This document shows positions 63,801 to 64,000 of a stretch of DNA of 64,000 nucleotides, in pieces (within the stretch, counting starts at the first letter, position 1; the number at the start of each line of letters is the position of its first letter). The position numbers and the translations under genes were made by a program. The notes under the pieces were generated by a model. The model saw nothing but the letters and a program-made list of their open reading frames with translations, did no database searches and was not told the origin of the DNA. Origin of the DNA: Geopsychrobacter electrodiphilus DSM 16401 (lineage in GTDB: Bacteria > Desulfobacterota > Desulfuromonadia > Desulfuromonadales > Geopsychrobacteraceae); contig NZ_ARWE01000001.1 in the NCBI RefSeq assembly GCF_000384395.1, positions 1,240,001 through 1,304,000 of the forward strand. Direction: 5' to 3'.

Positions 63801-64000
63801 CATCGTTTGATCCGACCAGGAAAATCCGGTTGGCTTTAATCCCATTTTTAAATGTCAACGCGCGCAAGCACGCGGAAAAGATTGTGACTCTGAACACCTT
63901 GAAGCAGCTTTATCGCTATGAAAATATCGAGGTGTTTGAACCCGGAATGATCAGGGAGATTCTGCTGCGCTATCGGATGATCTTGCAGTCCGGACCATCT
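60818..64000 (+). CDS. Large secreted protein with eight Ig-like repeats and C-terminal TolB/CsgG-like domains (3' end outside window)
   Basis: The frame opens at ATG 60818 (AGGTGA just upstream), overlaps the GNA1162-like gene by 29 bases and stays open to the last base, giving 1061 residues without a stop. A signal peptide (IWRIILLVLILSNNSGA) is followed by eight repeats of about 95 residues (to about residue 800). Each repeat reads SPQxAxTxPVxW...SGGVG...YxFE...G...W.W.P..AG.YRVRV.V.D..GN....WS..Y.I.P. Then comes VALLPIENLTDGKAPLQQIV, and further on RLALIPFLNVNARKHAEKIV: two stretches like the GNA1162/CsgG nucleotide-binding-like fold of the preceding gene. A surface or periplasmic stalk coupled to an assembly module is the simplest reading. 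Confidence 0.8.
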   Translation, partial: MIFSTSFLNKIWRIILLVLILSNNSGARQLQSSAEPQASLLPVFQVVADLPAPQVMERSAVTWQVVSTDIGEAAQFSFELMNEDGRVAQVQKGSSSEWRWCPDTAGTFRVRVSARAEAGHWSEGEWSAPYVIVPPLLLEGSTVDKTSPQMAGTGPIVWRIAASGGVAPLTYDVELEKNGTTSGFIGAPAGILAWTPQAAGSYRLRTLVSDVRGNTEFGEWSQPFEIVPALTVEKISVDRPSPQMAGTGPVTWTVTTTGGVGQPVVHFEFEPEGGPSEIVQSGAAKNWIWPATEPGSYRVRVLVEDLQGNQVESHWYGFFKIAPSLRVQAPVPDKAAPQAALTKPITWVASATGGVVPLSYQFEWSRDGGDQQTLESGPLSDWNWAPAEAGDYKVRVWVTDLRGNQAVSAWADPYRVAPPLSIEAPIAGISAPQMVATVAVPWTVNASGGVGARTYMFELARDAGKVITMQSGPASTWSWQPVEAGVYRVRSLMSDALGNQVSSDWSAPFGIEPKLQIRSFSTDRSSPQAAQTMPVVWNIRVSGGVGEKSYRFQMACNGDEARTVQEGLSASWSWRPLEAGDCRSRVMVKDSLGNQLQGDWSPSYQIVPPLIVSVPEPNNPAEQYLVGTQVRWKTRASGGVGKRTIRFLFEEIAGQPDQVQEGSEAVWLWRIEKPGYYRVSAVAIDRLGNKKESDWSDWKEIRTPLALDSLTSSLLSPQPTLEKGLYWRAKISGGIGDVTCEFRTIRDGVEAIEQQGGAPRWNWSPAKAGHYRVKVRVLDSANHLVESDWSDDYQITPVITPASRVALLPIENLTDGKAPLQQIVSEFSDQLNGRLPLLGEKKLEQFMRAHRMRYSGGIDAALAAALREETGTEAVFITSLETWHETPPLRISLFSRLVTTGPEPRIIWMDSIGLSGDEAAGLLGLGKIKDMHALLNQAIGKLITSFQSYLAAKDPSFRHTPDQQVRLINGASGTAENALGSRKARYNPQFSFRSSSFDPTRKIRLALIPFLNVNARKHAEKIVTLNTLKQLYRYENIEVFEPGMIREILLRYRMILQSGPS
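60950..63220 (+). repeat. Eight in-frame ~285-bp coding repeats
   Basis: The repeats correspond to the Ig-like modules of the gene at 60818. Repeats 2 and 3 share the string CAGATGGCCGG (near 61262 and 61545), while the others have diverged, so this is an old array except perhaps for that pair. Confidence 0.75.

Overview
The window comes from a Gram-negative deltaproteobacterium (Desulfobacterota), most likely of the Desulfuromonas/Geobacter group. The evidence is two OmcS-like hexahaem cytochromes, CxxCH motifs inside sensor kinases, NtrC-type sigma-54 regulation, and a gene order (queA-tgt-yajC-secDF; pheA-tyrA-aroA-cmk-ispH-rpsA-sppA-ihfB) typical of that group. Placement rests on gene content only.

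Layout. 1-606: N-terminal part of a membrane sensor with a periplasmic CxxCH motif. 760-9360: housekeeping genes on the plus strand: queuosine (queA, tgt), Sec accessory proteins (yajC, secD, secF), two small envelope proteins and recJ. 9361-9733: non-coding stretch with a possible group II intron remnant and a perfect 16-bp hairpin. 9734-19147: an aminotransferase on the minus strand, then aromatic amino acid synthesis, cmk, ispH, rpsA, sppA and ihfB. 19653-22047: a pseudouridine synthase, lgt and a HAD phosphatase. 22044-27921 (minus): a partner-switching operon led by a fused kinase and a SLC5-transporter/STAC/GAF/PP2C-phosphatase fusion, ending in STAS and RsbW-like proteins. 28149-36048: two lipoproteins and a peptide ABC importer lacking ATPase genes, interrupted by an MshEN-domain gene, then mutM. 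36140-38218: ggt behind what looks like a complete riboswitch (promoter, aptamer, overlapping terminator). 38219-46716 (minus): a hybrid kinase and a LolA/FtsX/LolD/outer-membrane-barrel export operon.

46907-64000 is the most interesting part. A PhnD-like lipoprotein, a kinase with a periplasmic haem c motif and an NtrC-type regulator form one minus-strand operon. Next to it lie a REC-PilZ gene and three plus-strand units: a beta-propeller protein, OmcS-like cytochrome 1, and OmcS-like cytochrome 2 followed by a propeller lipoprotein, an outer-membrane barrel, a GNA1162/CsgG-like lipoprotein and a large Ig-like repeat protein that runs off the window. All four promoters (including REC-PilZ) carry exact GG-N10-GC sigma-54 elements, and the three control regions carry TGGGAA-N2-TTCCCA inverted repeats 115-220 bp upstream. 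I read this as one redox-responsive regulon making, and perhaps exporting, cytochrome filaments. The promoter and operator matches are direct observations; the regulatory link and the export role are inference.
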